A stretch of DNA of 8,259 bases, taken from Chitinophagaceae bacterium (GTDB lineage Bacteria > Bacteroidota > Bacteroidia > Chitinophagales > Chitinophagaceae). A program made the position numbers and the translations under genes. Where the stretch lies: assembly GCA_003151295.1 (NCBI GenBank), contig PLXD01000489.1, forward strand, positions 1-8,259, read 5' to 3'. A model generated the notes under the pieces. It saw nothing but the letters and a program-made list of their open reading frames with translations, made no database searches and was not told the origin of the DNA. This document shows, piece by piece, positions 1 to 5,615 of this stretch; within the stretch, counting starts at the first letter, position 1, and every line of letters begins with the position of its first letter.

Positions 1-11
1 CCTTAAAAAAG

Positions 12-43
12 GCTTTCCGCTTTTTGCTTTCAGCTTTTAGCTC
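12..43. repeat. Heptanucleotide tandem repeat, GCTTTYN type
   Basis: Four consecutive 7-nt units, each starting GCTTT (at 12, 19, 26 and 33), followed by a partial GCTC at 40. The units differ in their last two bases. The plus strand is almost pure pyrimidine, apart from the G that starts each unit and a few A. It is separated from a second, related heptamer array by the A-rich spacer at about 44-50. It lies beyond the 3' end of trxB and encodes nothing recognisable. Confidence 0.75.
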
Positions 44-50
44 AAAAAAG

Positions 51-89
51 ACCTTTCGCCTTTCGCCTTTCACCTTTTACCTTTCACCT
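51..89. repeat. Heptanucleotide tandem repeat, RCCTTTY type
   Basis: Five 7-nt units in exact register (51, 58, 65, 72 and 79), each A/G-CCTTT-C/T, with a partial sixth unit (ACC) at 86. On the minus strand it reads as GAAAGGY repeats. The array stops about four bases short of the trxB stop codon, so it sits exactly in the trxB 3' untranslated region. Such polypurine/polypyrimidine arrays can expand or contract by slippage; whether this one does is not visible here. Confidence 0.8.
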
Positions 90-93
90 CAAC

Positions 94-1050
94 TCAAGCT
101 GTTACCACATGTTCCTTAGCCGCCAAATACCTTTCGGCATCAATTGCGGCCATACAGCCGGAGCCTGCTGCGGTTACAGCCTGGCGGTAAATATGGTCCT
201 GGGCATCGCCGCAGCAAAATACACCTTCAATATTGGTGGTTGTTGAACCGGGTATGGTTTTGATATATCCGGTTTCGTCCATGTGTATCCAGCCCCTAAA
301 AATATCGGTATTGGGATGGTGGCCTATTGCTACAAAGAACCCGGTTACAGCCAATGTTTTTTCTTCGTTTGTTTTATTATTGATAACAGTTACGCCGTTT
401 ACGCTTTGCCCGTCGCCAACTATTTCTTTTGTTTCGGTATCGTACAATATTTCAATATTACGTGTGTTCAATACCCGGTGTACCATCGCTTTTGAAGCCC
501 TGAACTCGTCGCGGCGCACAATCATGTAAACCTTGCGGCAAAGTTTGGCCAAATAAGTGGCTTCCTCTGCTGCGGTATCGCCTGCACCAACTATGGCAAC
601 GTCCTGTCCTTTGAAAAAGAAACCATCACATACGGCGCAAGCCGAAACGCCAAAACCGCTATACTTTTGCTCCGACTCCAAACCAAGCCATTTGGCAGAA
701 GCCCCGGTTGAAATAATCACCGTGTCGGCCAATATGGTTTTACTTTCGTCAACCACCACCTTATGCGGCAAACACGAAAAATCAACCGAGCTAACATATC
801 CAAAACGGATGTCAGTACCAAGCCGTTCAGCCTGTTTGCGGAAATCTTCCATCATTTCGGGGCCCATTATGCCATTGGGGTAGCCCGGATAATTTTCCAC
901 TTCGGTAGTTTGGGTAAGCTGGCCGCCGGCAAGCATCCCGGTGTACATTACAGGTTTCAAATCAGCGCGTGCGGCATATATTGCTGCGGTATAACCCGCT
1001 GGGCCCGAGCCTATGATGAGGCATTTAACGTGTTCAGTATCTTGAGACAT
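94..1050 (-). CDS. trxB: Thioredoxin-disulfide reductase
   Basis: NADPH-dependent flavoenzyme that reduces thioredoxin in the cytoplasm, supplying electrons for disulfide reduction and oxidative-stress defence. In the 318-residue product the FAD dinucleotide motif GSGPAG is at 14-19, the redox-active CAVC disulfide (C138, C141) is followed by D142, the NADPH-binding GAGDTAAEEA is at 155-164, the NADP-phosphate arginine cluster VRRDEFRAS is near 178-186, and the C-terminal FAD motif with CCGDAQD is at 279-285. Length matches the low-molecular-weight bacterial class. The frame stays open to a TTG at 1074, but that codon lies inside a perfect -7 promoter box, so the ATG at 1050 (MSQDTEHVK) is the better start. 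It appears monocistronic. Glycine codons are nearly all GGC/GGT/GGG, as in the 3' third of the carboxylase gene. Confidence 0.97.
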   Translation of the reverse strand: MSQDTEHVKCLIIGSGPAGYTAAIYAARADLKPVMYTGMLAGGQLTQTTEVENYPGYPNGIMGPEMMEDFRKQAERLGTDIRFGYVSSVDFSCLPHKVVVDESKTILADTVIISTGASAKWLGLESEQKYSGFGVSACAVCDGFFFKGQDVAIVGAGDTAAEEATYLAKLCRKVYMIVRRDEFRASKAMVHRVLNTRNIEILYDTETKEIVGDGQSVNGVTVINNKTNEEKTLAVTGFFVAIGHHPNTDIFRGWIHMDETGYIKTIPGSTTTNIEGVFCCGDAQDHIYRQAVTAAGSGCMAAIDAERYLAAKEHVVTA

Positions 1051-1071
1051 TAGTATCTGGAATATGTTGTG

Positions 1072-1103
1072 CAAATTTACTGTTTAAAACGCATTGAGCC
1101 AAT
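1072..1103 (-). promoter_or_regulatory. Putative Bacteroidota sigma-A promoter of trxB
   Basis: Read on the minus strand, the -7 box TAAATTTG (1079 to 1072) matches the Bacteroidota consensus TAnnTTTG at every fixed base. An ATTGG with a TTG core lies 19-20 nt upstream, as a partial -33 box. The -7 box ends 21 bases before the ATG at 1050, leaving a short leader and ruling out the upstream TTG start. Assigned by motif only. Confidence 0.6.
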
Positions 1104-1149
1104 AGGTATGCGTCAGCATATTGCCATAGAAATGTGCGGCTTATTTTTT

Positions 1150-1521
1150 TTACCTCGCCAATAAAACACACATTGCATCATAATATACAGGTAATTCGCC
1201 AAATAGCGTTTCGGCCAATTGCTGGTTATAGGTATGCACCGATGCATTGCGCTTTAAAATAATGGTTGACCATATTATTTCATCACCGATGATACCTTCG
1301 GCATACGCTGCGGCAAAAACCGATCTGGGGCTATTCAAATCTATTAATCCACTTTTTTCCATGTAACGTTTTAGCGCTTTCCAGGCAAGGTCAAAACAGT
1401 ATTCAAATCGTTGAATGGCCCCGTCGCGTTCTAATTGCGATGGATTTTCAAGCAAAGCATCTTTAAAAGTATTTAAAGCCTGTTCAAATATGGATATTTT
1501 CGAATCGAGATAATTGTTCAT
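1150..1521 (-). CDS. HEPN-domain toxin (HepT-like; nucleotidyltransferase substrate-binding family)
   Basis: A 123-residue all-alpha protein of the HI0074-like 'nucleotidyltransferase substrate binding' family, a branch of the HEPN superfamily. The family signature RFEYCFDLAWKALKRYM is at about residues 38-54. The motif R91-x4-H96-x-Y98 fits the Rx4HxY motif of HepT toxins, where R and H form the RNase site and the tyrosine is the residue modified with AMP by the partner MntA enzyme in the studied Shewanella system. Its ATG overlaps the stop of the upstream nucleotidyltransferase gene by four bases (ATGA), indicating translational coupling. The catalytic residues are present, so the toxin looks intact. 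Toxicity and RNA target are inferred from the family, not seen. Confidence 0.88.
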   Translation of the reverse strand: MNNYLDSKISIFEQALNTFKDALLENPSQLERDGAIQRFEYCFDLAWKALKRYMEKSGLIDLNSPRSVFAAAYAEGIIGDEIIWSTIILKRNASVHTYNQQLAETLFGELPVYYDAMCVLLAR

Positions 1522-1808
1522 ATACTTTCAATATTTTTTAATGCCACCGATTTAAACCGGGCATCAACTTCATTAAAATTAACCAGGTCAATTTTATAAA
1601 GCATGGGCAATTCCTCTATAGCCGCATTTATTTTTGATAACTGGTAGGATGTTATGCTATCTGCAATAATACCAACATCAATATCCGAGCGGATTAAAGA
1701 AGTTTTATTTGCCTGGGAACCAAAAATAAAAGCATGGTATGAAACACCAGAAAGATTTTTATCCAGTATTTCTTTCAGCCAAAGTAATATTTGTTTTCTG
1801 CGCTCCAT
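1518..1808 (-). CDS. MNT-domain minimal nucleotidyltransferase (MntA-like antitoxin)
   Basis: A 96-residue protein with the polymerase-beta-type minimal nucleotidyltransferase fold. It shows the GS motif at G30-S31 followed by SDIDVG, giving the metal-binding pair D42 and D44, and a likely third carboxylate at D74 in KIDLVNF. In studied MNT/HEPN pairs this protein neutralises the HEPN toxin by transferring AMP to a tyrosine next to the RNase motif; the partner's Y98 is in the right place. It is the first gene of a two-gene operon, antitoxin before toxin. The ATG at 1808 is preceded at close range by a perfect -7 box. All three acidic residues are retained, so it is probably active. Confidence 0.88.
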   Translation of the reverse strand: MERRKQILLWLKEILDKNLSGVSYHAFIFGSQANKTSLIRSDIDVGIIADSITSYQLSKINAAIEELPMLYKIDLVNFNEVDARFKSVALKNIESI

Positions 1809-1813
1809 TAGTA

Positions 1814-1821
1814 CAAATATA
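1814..1821 (-). promoter_or_regulatory. Putative -7 box of the MNT/HEPN operon
   Basis: TATATTTG on the minus strand (1821 to 1814) matches the Bacteroidota -7 consensus TAnnTTTG and ends 5 bases before the ATG at 1808. Transcripts would be almost leaderless. I find no good TTTG-type -33 box at the usual 17-23 nt spacing, so the assignment is tentative. Confidence 0.4.
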
Positions 1822-1829
1822 CGATTTAC

Positions 1830-1870
1830 AGGTTGGAGATTGAGGCGAATTCTTTACTAATCTCTAACCT
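1830..1870. repeat. Imperfect inverted repeat built from heptamer-like units
   Basis: Arms AGGTTGGAGATT (1830-1841) and AATCTCTAACCT (1859-1870) pair over 12 positions with a single G/T wobble, around a 17-nt loop. The arms and the sequence just beyond read as degenerate 7-nt units of a GGTTGGA/TTAGAGA type. It lies between the toxin-antitoxin promoter and the M19 remnant. It could act as a hairpin terminator for leftward transcription arriving from the carboxylase gene, or it may be an intergenic repeat; there is no clear U-tract. Confidence 0.6.
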
Positions 1871-1889
1871 CCAATTAACTAAGCTCTGA

Positions 1890-1986
1890 TCACTTCCCCG
1901 TATTCGCCTTCAGTACCCTGATAAAATTACCACCCAGAATTTTGTCAATATCGTTTTCAGTATAGCACAGATTTATAAAAATATCC
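1890..1986 (-). pseudogene. C-terminal remnant of a membrane dipeptidase (peptidase M19) gene
   Basis: The minus strand encodes about 27-31 codons ending in a stop at 1890-1892: roughly INLCYTENDIDKILGGN, then FIRVLKANTGK. The YTENDIDKILGGNFIRVL segment is the typical extreme C-terminus of peptidase M19 dipeptidases (usual form xILGGNFLRVL). The catalytic part, about 90 % of the gene, is absent: just upstream are degenerate ATCCGCA-type repeats and then the stop codon of the carboxylase gene. By chance the remnant is in frame with that stop. The protein-level match is short but distinctive. It records a past deletion or replacement at this junction. Confidence 0.7.
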
Positions 1987-2006
1987 GCACATCCAAAATC
2001 CGCAGA
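1983..2006. repeat. Short degenerate ATCCGCA repeats
   Basis: ATCCGCA occurs at 1983 and 1998 with ATCCAAA at 1991 between them, spacing 7-8 nt. The repeats fill the junction between the M19 remnant and the carboxylase stop codon. They resemble the other heptamer-type intergenic repeats in the left part of the window. Confidence 0.45.
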
Positions 2007-3635
2007 TCAGGTTTGAATGATCCCAACGTTAAATGGCTTTTCAATTGGCGCATGATTCGCCGCTTCAATACCCATCGAAATCACTTTACGCGTATCAAGC
2101 GGGTCTATAATGCCATCTACCCATAACCTTGCTGATGCGTAATAAGGCGTGGTTTGGGCGTTATACCTCTGGGTTGTTTGTTTTAACAGTTCATCTTCTT
2201 TTTCCTGGTTTATTTCTTCGCCCTTTGCTTTCAGCCCGGCGGCTTGCATCTGAACCAATACTTTAGCCGCCTGCCCGCCGCCCATAACCGCTATTTTTGC
2301 GGTAGGCCAGGCATATATCAACCTCGGGTCATAAGCCTTGCCGCACATGGCATAATTGCCCGCGCCGTAAGAATTGCCTATCACAATAGTAAATTTCGGC
2401 ACCACCGAATTAGCCACTGCATTTACCATTTTTGCGCCATCCTTAATAATGCCCCCATGTTCGGCCCGGCTGCCGACCATAAAACCGGTAACATCCTGCA
2501 AAAACACCAATGGTATTTTCTTTTGGTTGCAAACCATGATAAATCGCGCAGCCTTATCCGCAGAATCGCTGTAAATAACACCGCCGATTTGTAATTCGCC
2601 TTTTTTACTTTTGACTGTTTTGCGGTTGTTGGCCACAATTCCTACTGCCCATCCATCTATTCGTGCATAGCCACATAAAATAGTCATGCCATAACCATCT
2701 TTGTATTGCTGAAAATCACTATTATCAACCAGTCTTTCAATGATTTCAAGTGTATCATAAGGTTTGGTGCGCAACACAGGGAAAACATTCAATATCTCTT
2801 TTGGATTTTTGGTTGGAGGTGCAGATTCGACCCGGTCGAACCCGGCTTTTTCAAAACTGCCAATTTTATCCATCATTTTTTTGATAGCATCCAGGCAGCT
2901 AGCATCGTCTTTGTATTTGTTATCGGTAACTCCTGAAATTTCTGTTTGAGACGTAGCTCCGCCAAGAGTTTCGGCATCCACGTCCTCCCCTATTGCTGCT
3001 TTCACCAGGTATGGTCCTGCAAGAAAGATAGATCCCGTTTTATCCACGATCAAAGCCTCATCGCTCATGATAGGTAGATAAGCTCCTCCTGCGACACAGC
3101 TTCCCATAATGGCTGCTATCTGGATAATTCCTTCGGATGACATAATTGCATTGTTCCGGAACATTCGCCCGAAATGTTCTTTATCAGGGAATATTTCATC
3201 CTGCATCGGCAGATACACCCCGGCACTATCTACAAGATAAATAACAGGAAGCCTGTTTTCCATGGCTATTTCCTGGATGCGTAGATTCTTCTTTGCAGTG
3301 ATCGGGAACCATGCACCTGCTTTGACAGTGGCATCATTTGCAACAATAATACACTGTCTGCCCGATACCACTCCAATTCCTGCAACTACCCCTCCTGCAG
3401 CGCAGCCTCCTTCGTCTTCATACATTTCATATCCTGCAAAGGCGCCGATCTCTGTGAAGGGCGCGCCGGCATCTGCCAGGTAGGCAATGCGCTCCCGGGC
3501 CGTCAGTTTATTTTTTTCCCTTTGCTTCTCAATCGCTTTCTTGCCGCCGCCCAATGCGATTTTGTCCAACCGGGTCCGGAGCTCATCGAGGGCCATTCGC
3601 ATGGCATCTTCATTCTTGTTAAATTCCAGGTTCAT
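2007..3635 (-). CDS. Acyl-CoA carboxylase carboxyltransferase (beta) subunit, methylcrotonyl-CoA carboxylase type
   Basis: Biotin-dependent carboxyltransferase subunit that moves the carboxyl group from carboxybiotin to an acyl-CoA. The closest known type is methylcrotonyl-CoA carboxylase of leucine breakdown. Two crotonase-like halves are visible in the 542-residue product: an N-terminal half with KLTARERIAYL (43-53), LVDSAGVYLPMQDEIFPD (134-151) and GSCVAGGAYLPIM (178-190), and a C-terminal half with GNSYGAGNYAMCGKAY (420-435) and IYAWPTAKIAVMGG (440-453). The LPxQDE-FPD-HFGR signature favours MccB over propionyl-CoA carboxylase. The frame reaches a TTG at 3644, but the ATG at 3635 (MNLEFNKNED) fits the family start. 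No biotin carboxylase subunit is adjacent, so the partner must lie elsewhere. Codon usage changes within the gene near 2600-2640. Substrate is inferred. Confidence 0.92.
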   Translation of the reverse strand: MNLEFNKNEDAMRMALDELRTRLDKIALGGGKKAIEKQREKNKLTARERIAYLADAGAPFTEIGAFAGYEMYEDEGGCAAGGVVAGIGVVSGRQCIIVANDATVKAGAWFPITAKKNLRIQEIAMENRLPVIYLVDSAGVYLPMQDEIFPDKEHFGRMFRNNAIMSSEGIIQIAAIMGSCVAGGAYLPIMSDEALIVDKTGSIFLAGPYLVKAAIGEDVDAETLGGATSQTEISGVTDNKYKDDASCLDAIKKMMDKIGSFEKAGFDRVESAPPTKNPKEILNVFPVLRTKPYDTLEIIERLVDNSDFQQYKDGYGMTILCGYARIDGWAVGIVANNRKTVKSKKGELQIGGVIYSDSADKAARFIMVCNQKKIPLVFLQDVTGFMVGSRAEHGGIIKDGAKMVNAVANSVVPKFTIVIGNSYGAGNYAMCGKAYDPRLIYAWPTAKIAVMGGGQAAKVLVQMQAAGLKAKGEEINQEKEDELLKQTTQRYNAQTTPYYASARLWVDGIIDPLDTRKVISMGIEAANHAPIEKPFNVGIIQT

Positions 3636-3652
3636 AACAGGCAATTATAATG

Positions 3653-3693
3653 TGCGGAAATGCGCTTCTCAGAAATTTAGCGCATTTCCCGCA
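3653..3693. promoter_or_regulatory. Large inverted repeat upstream of the carboxylase gene (possible operator or hairpin)
   Basis: Arms GGAAATGCGCT (3656-3666) and AGCGCATTTCC (3679-3689) are perfectly complementary over 11 bp around a 12-nt centre. Pairing extends by three more base pairs (TGC 3653-3655 with GCA 3691-3693) if C3690 bulges. It lies 18 nt upstream of the ATG at 3635. On the minus strand TAAATTTC (3679 to 3672), one base off the TAnnTTTG -7 consensus, occupies the centre. A repressor dimer binding the two arms would cover the promoter. An RNA hairpin in the leader is the alternative. Confidence 0.55.
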
Positions 3694-3716
3694 AATGGCT
3701 AAGGTCTGTAGAACTT

Positions 3717-3838
3717 CGGTCTGAACACTGGTCAGCCCTCGTTGGGCTTCGCCTGCAACTTTCGTCCCGAGCTCCGCTCGATCCTCAGTTGCCTTCATTC
3801 GTCGGTTATGGACAAAACGCTTCCAGCGTTTTAGACCG
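3717..3838. repeat. Multi-hairpin intergenic element, function unknown
   Basis: A 122-bp stretch bounded by CGGTCTGAA (3717-3725) and TTTAGACCG (3830-3838), which pair with one G/T wobble. Inside are a hairpin with AGCCC/GGGCT arms (3734-3748), an outer stem GCAACT/AGTTGC (3755-3760 with 3787-3792) enclosing CGAGC/GCTCG (3768-3780), and a tight hairpin AAAACGCT-TCC-AGCGTTTT (3814-3832). The last hairpin competes with the closing stem for 3830-3832. A direct repeat, GGTCTGtaGAAC/GGTCTGAAC, lies at 3703-3726. It occupies the divergent gap between the carboxylase and DUF3810 genes. It could be a REP/MITE-like repeat, a structured leader or small RNA, or a terminator cluster. Confidence 0.5.
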
Positions 3839-3903
3839 CAATTTAATGTGGATGCAGTAATATTGATCTATTTTTAATAAGTATATCGGGTAAACTTAGG
3901 GGT

Positions 3904-4986
3904 ATGCGGGCTAAACGGAATATCGGATGGTGGATGGGGGTGATACTTGCCGCAGGCATTAAGGTCTTCTCCTTTTTTCCTGCTGCCGTCGAGAAATATT
4001 ATTCCGGCGGGGTGTATCCGGTTATCGGCAGATCCCTGAGACTATTATTCGGCTGGTTGCCGTTCAGTATCGGGGATCTCTTTTATATGGCCGCGGGAAT
4101 AGGACTGTTGTACAAGATGTTCCGCTTTTTCCGGGCGATCGTCCGAAAGAAGGCGGACGGGAAATATTTTTTCTCCTGTCTGCGCCAATTGCTCTTTTTC
4201 TCCTTATGGGTCTATGTAGTCTTCAATGCATTGTGGGGTTTGAATTATAATAGAAAGGGCATAGCCGACCAACTGCATTTAATGGTGCACCCGTATTCGA
4301 TCGCCGAATTGGAGGGGCTATTGCTGCAGGTCATAGTACGCCTGAATGAGGCGGATAGTCTTTCCAGGTTGGGGAGAGAGGCATTGAAAGACCGGGAACA
4401 CCTGTTTACGGGTGCCGTGGACGCCTACCGGGACCTGGCTGTAAAAGAGCCGGTATTCGTTTATTCTTCGGCTTCTGTTAAGCCTTCCTTATTCGGTTGG
4501 CTGGATAACTATTTAGCGATCGGCGGATATTACAATCCTTTTTCCGGGGAGGCGCAGGTGAACAGATCGATGCCTGTCTTCACATTGCCGTTTACCACCT
4601 GTCATGAGATGGGGCACCAACTGGGGTATGCCAAAGAGAACGAAGCCAATTTCGCCGGTTATTTATCCGCAAAATCCTCCGAATTGCCGGCTTTCAGATA
4701 TTCCGTATACTTCGAGCTTTATGCTTATGCCGCCAGTGAACTATATGTACGGGATTCCAGCTGGCTGAAACCGTTCCGGAAGCTGCTGAGACCAGGGATA
4801 AAGCAGGACTTTAACGAATTGCGGCTTTACAACCGAAAATATAAGAATCCTTTCGAGCCCTTTACACGACGGATATACGGTCGATATCTGAAGGCCAATG
4901 AGCAGCCCCAGGGGATCATCACCTATAATGAGGTGATCGCATGGCTGATCGCCTATTATGAGAAATATGGGGAGGAGGCCATTTAG
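3904..4986 (+). CDS. DUF3810 family membrane protein with HExxH zinc-peptidase motif
   Basis: A 360-residue protein of the Bacteroidota-typical DUF3810 family. Three hydrophobic segments near residues 10-26, 50-70 and 94-113 should anchor it in the inner membrane. A long soluble domain follows, carrying HEMGH (234-238), the classic HExxH zinc site with a catalytic glutamate. ENEANFAGYL follows at 245-254, where E247 may be the third metal ligand, as in gluzincin peptidases. Peptidase activity is inferred from this motif; no substrate is known to me. The start is the ATG at 3904. An imperfect -7 box (TATTTTTA at 3869-3876) is the only promoter hint. It converges on dcd with only 14 bp between the stop codons and has no obvious terminator there. 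Confidence 0.9.
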   Translation: MRAKRNIGWWMGVILAAGIKVFSFFPAAVEKYYSGGVYPVIGRSLRLLFGWLPFSIGDLFYMAAGIGLLYKMFRFFRAIVRKKADGKYFFSCLRQLLFFSLWVYVVFNALWGLNYNRKGIADQLHLMVHPYSIAELEGLLLQVIVRLNEADSLSRLGREALKDREHLFTGAVDAYRDLAVKEPVFVYSSASVKPSLFGWLDNYLAIGGYYNPFSGEAQVNRSMPVFTLPFTTCHEMGHQLGYAKENEANFAGYLSAKSSELPAFRYSVYFELYAYAASELYVRDSSWLKPFRKLLRPGIKQDFNELRLYNRKYKNPFEPFTRRIYGRYLKANEQPQGIITYNEVIAWLIAYYEKYGEEAI

Positions 4987-5000
4987 CGCTTGTTCTTGTT

Positions 5001-5537
5001 CTAAAACTTGTTCTTCCACATCATGCTCTCGACCGGTTTATTCGGTTGCCCGCTGTATTTGGCGTCTTTCTTCTGGTTGTATTTCACGAGGATCTCTCCT
5101 TCGACGGGAAAGTAAATGAGCTGTCCGATGGGCATGAACTTGTAAATGCGCACCGGTTGCTTGACCGAAATTTCCAGGGTCCAGTTGCCGCAAAAGCCTA
5201 CATCTCCTTTTCCTGCGGTCGCATGGATATCGATTCCCAGGCGGCCCGTCGAGGATTTGCCCTCGAGAAAGGGCACATGGGCATGCGTTTCGGTGTATTC
5301 TGCGGTTACCCCGAGGTAGAAGACATGCGGCTGCAGTATGAAGCCCTCTTCGGGTATTTCAAAATGTTCGATCAGGTTGTGCTTGCGTGCATCCAGCACT
5401 TCGTCTTTGTATTTGGCCAGCCACTTTCCCAGGTGTACGTCATAGGAATTGCTGCCCAGGCATTCTCTGTCATAGGGATCGACCTTGATCGTGCCCTTTT
5501 CTATTTCCTCAAGGATCCGGCTGTCTGATAATATCAT
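5001..5537 (-). CDS. dcd: dCTP deaminase
   Basis: Deaminates dCTP to dUTP in the cytoplasm, feeding dTMP synthesis through dUTPase. The 178-residue product has the trimeric dUTPase-like fold signature: MILSDSRI at the N-terminus, the active-site block EGKSSTGRLGIDIHATAG (92-109) with S95/S96 and R99, the WTLEIS block with E122 as the expected catalytic glutamate, PIGQLIYFPV (136-145), and a C-terminal KYSGQ (160-164) resembling the KYxGQ tail that closes over the nucleotide. Length is normal for the family. Whether it is the mono- or the bifunctional (DCD-DUT) form cannot be told from the sequence alone. It is divergent from the phosphopantetheinyl transferase gene, with a 78-bp shared upstream region. 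Confidence 0.95.
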   Translation of the reverse strand: MILSDSRILEEIEKGTIKVDPYDRECLGSNSYDVHLGKWLAKYKDEVLDARKHNLIEHFEIPEEGFILQPHVFYLGVTAEYTETHAHVPFLEGKSSTGRLGIDIHATAGKGDVGFCGNWTLEISVKQPVRIYKFMPIGQLIYFPVEGEILVKYNQKKDAKYSGQPNKPVESMMWKNKF

Positions 5538-5582
5538 GGTAGAATAAAATTGTATTAAAGACCGTAAATCGATCTAACTTGT

Positions 5583-5590
5583 TAAGTTTG
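5583..5590 (+). promoter_or_regulatory. Putative -7 box for the phosphopantetheinyl transferase gene
   Basis: TAAGTTTG matches the Bacteroidota TAnnTTTG -7 consensus at all fixed positions and ends 25 bases before the ATG at 5616. No convincing TTTG-type -33 box lies at the usual distance, so strength is uncertain. Confidence 0.4.
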
Positions 5591-5615
5591 CGAATATGAG
5601 GTTTCCTTTTTTAAA

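Noticed and set aside
12..89. Possible CRISPR array
   Set aside because: Units are only 7 nt with no spacers and no cas genes; these are simple tandem repeats.
1051..1074. Longer trxB start at the TTG at 1074
   Set aside because: The TTG lies within a perfect TAAATTTG -7 box, and homologues begin near the ATG at 1050.
1893..2009. In-frame continuation of the carboxylase past its TGA for 38 codons into the M19 remnant
   Set aside because: Looks like a readthrough or selenocysteine extension, but the carboxylase already ends at its normal length and the extra residues belong to an unrelated family. One frame in three would match by chance.
3636..3644. Longer carboxylase start at the TTG at 3644
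   Set aside because: The ATG three codons later gives the usual family N-terminus MNLEFNKNED and normal length.
3814..3832. AAAACGCT-TCC-AGCGTTTT as a Rho-independent terminator
   Set aside because: Both neighbouring genes start on either side and point away, so no transcript needs ending here, and the T run is only four bases. Treated as part of the larger structured element.
5046..5528. 160-codon open frame on the plus strand opposite dcd
   Set aside because: It lies wholly inside the clear dCTP deaminase gene on the other strand and has no recognisable domain; it is a composition shadow.
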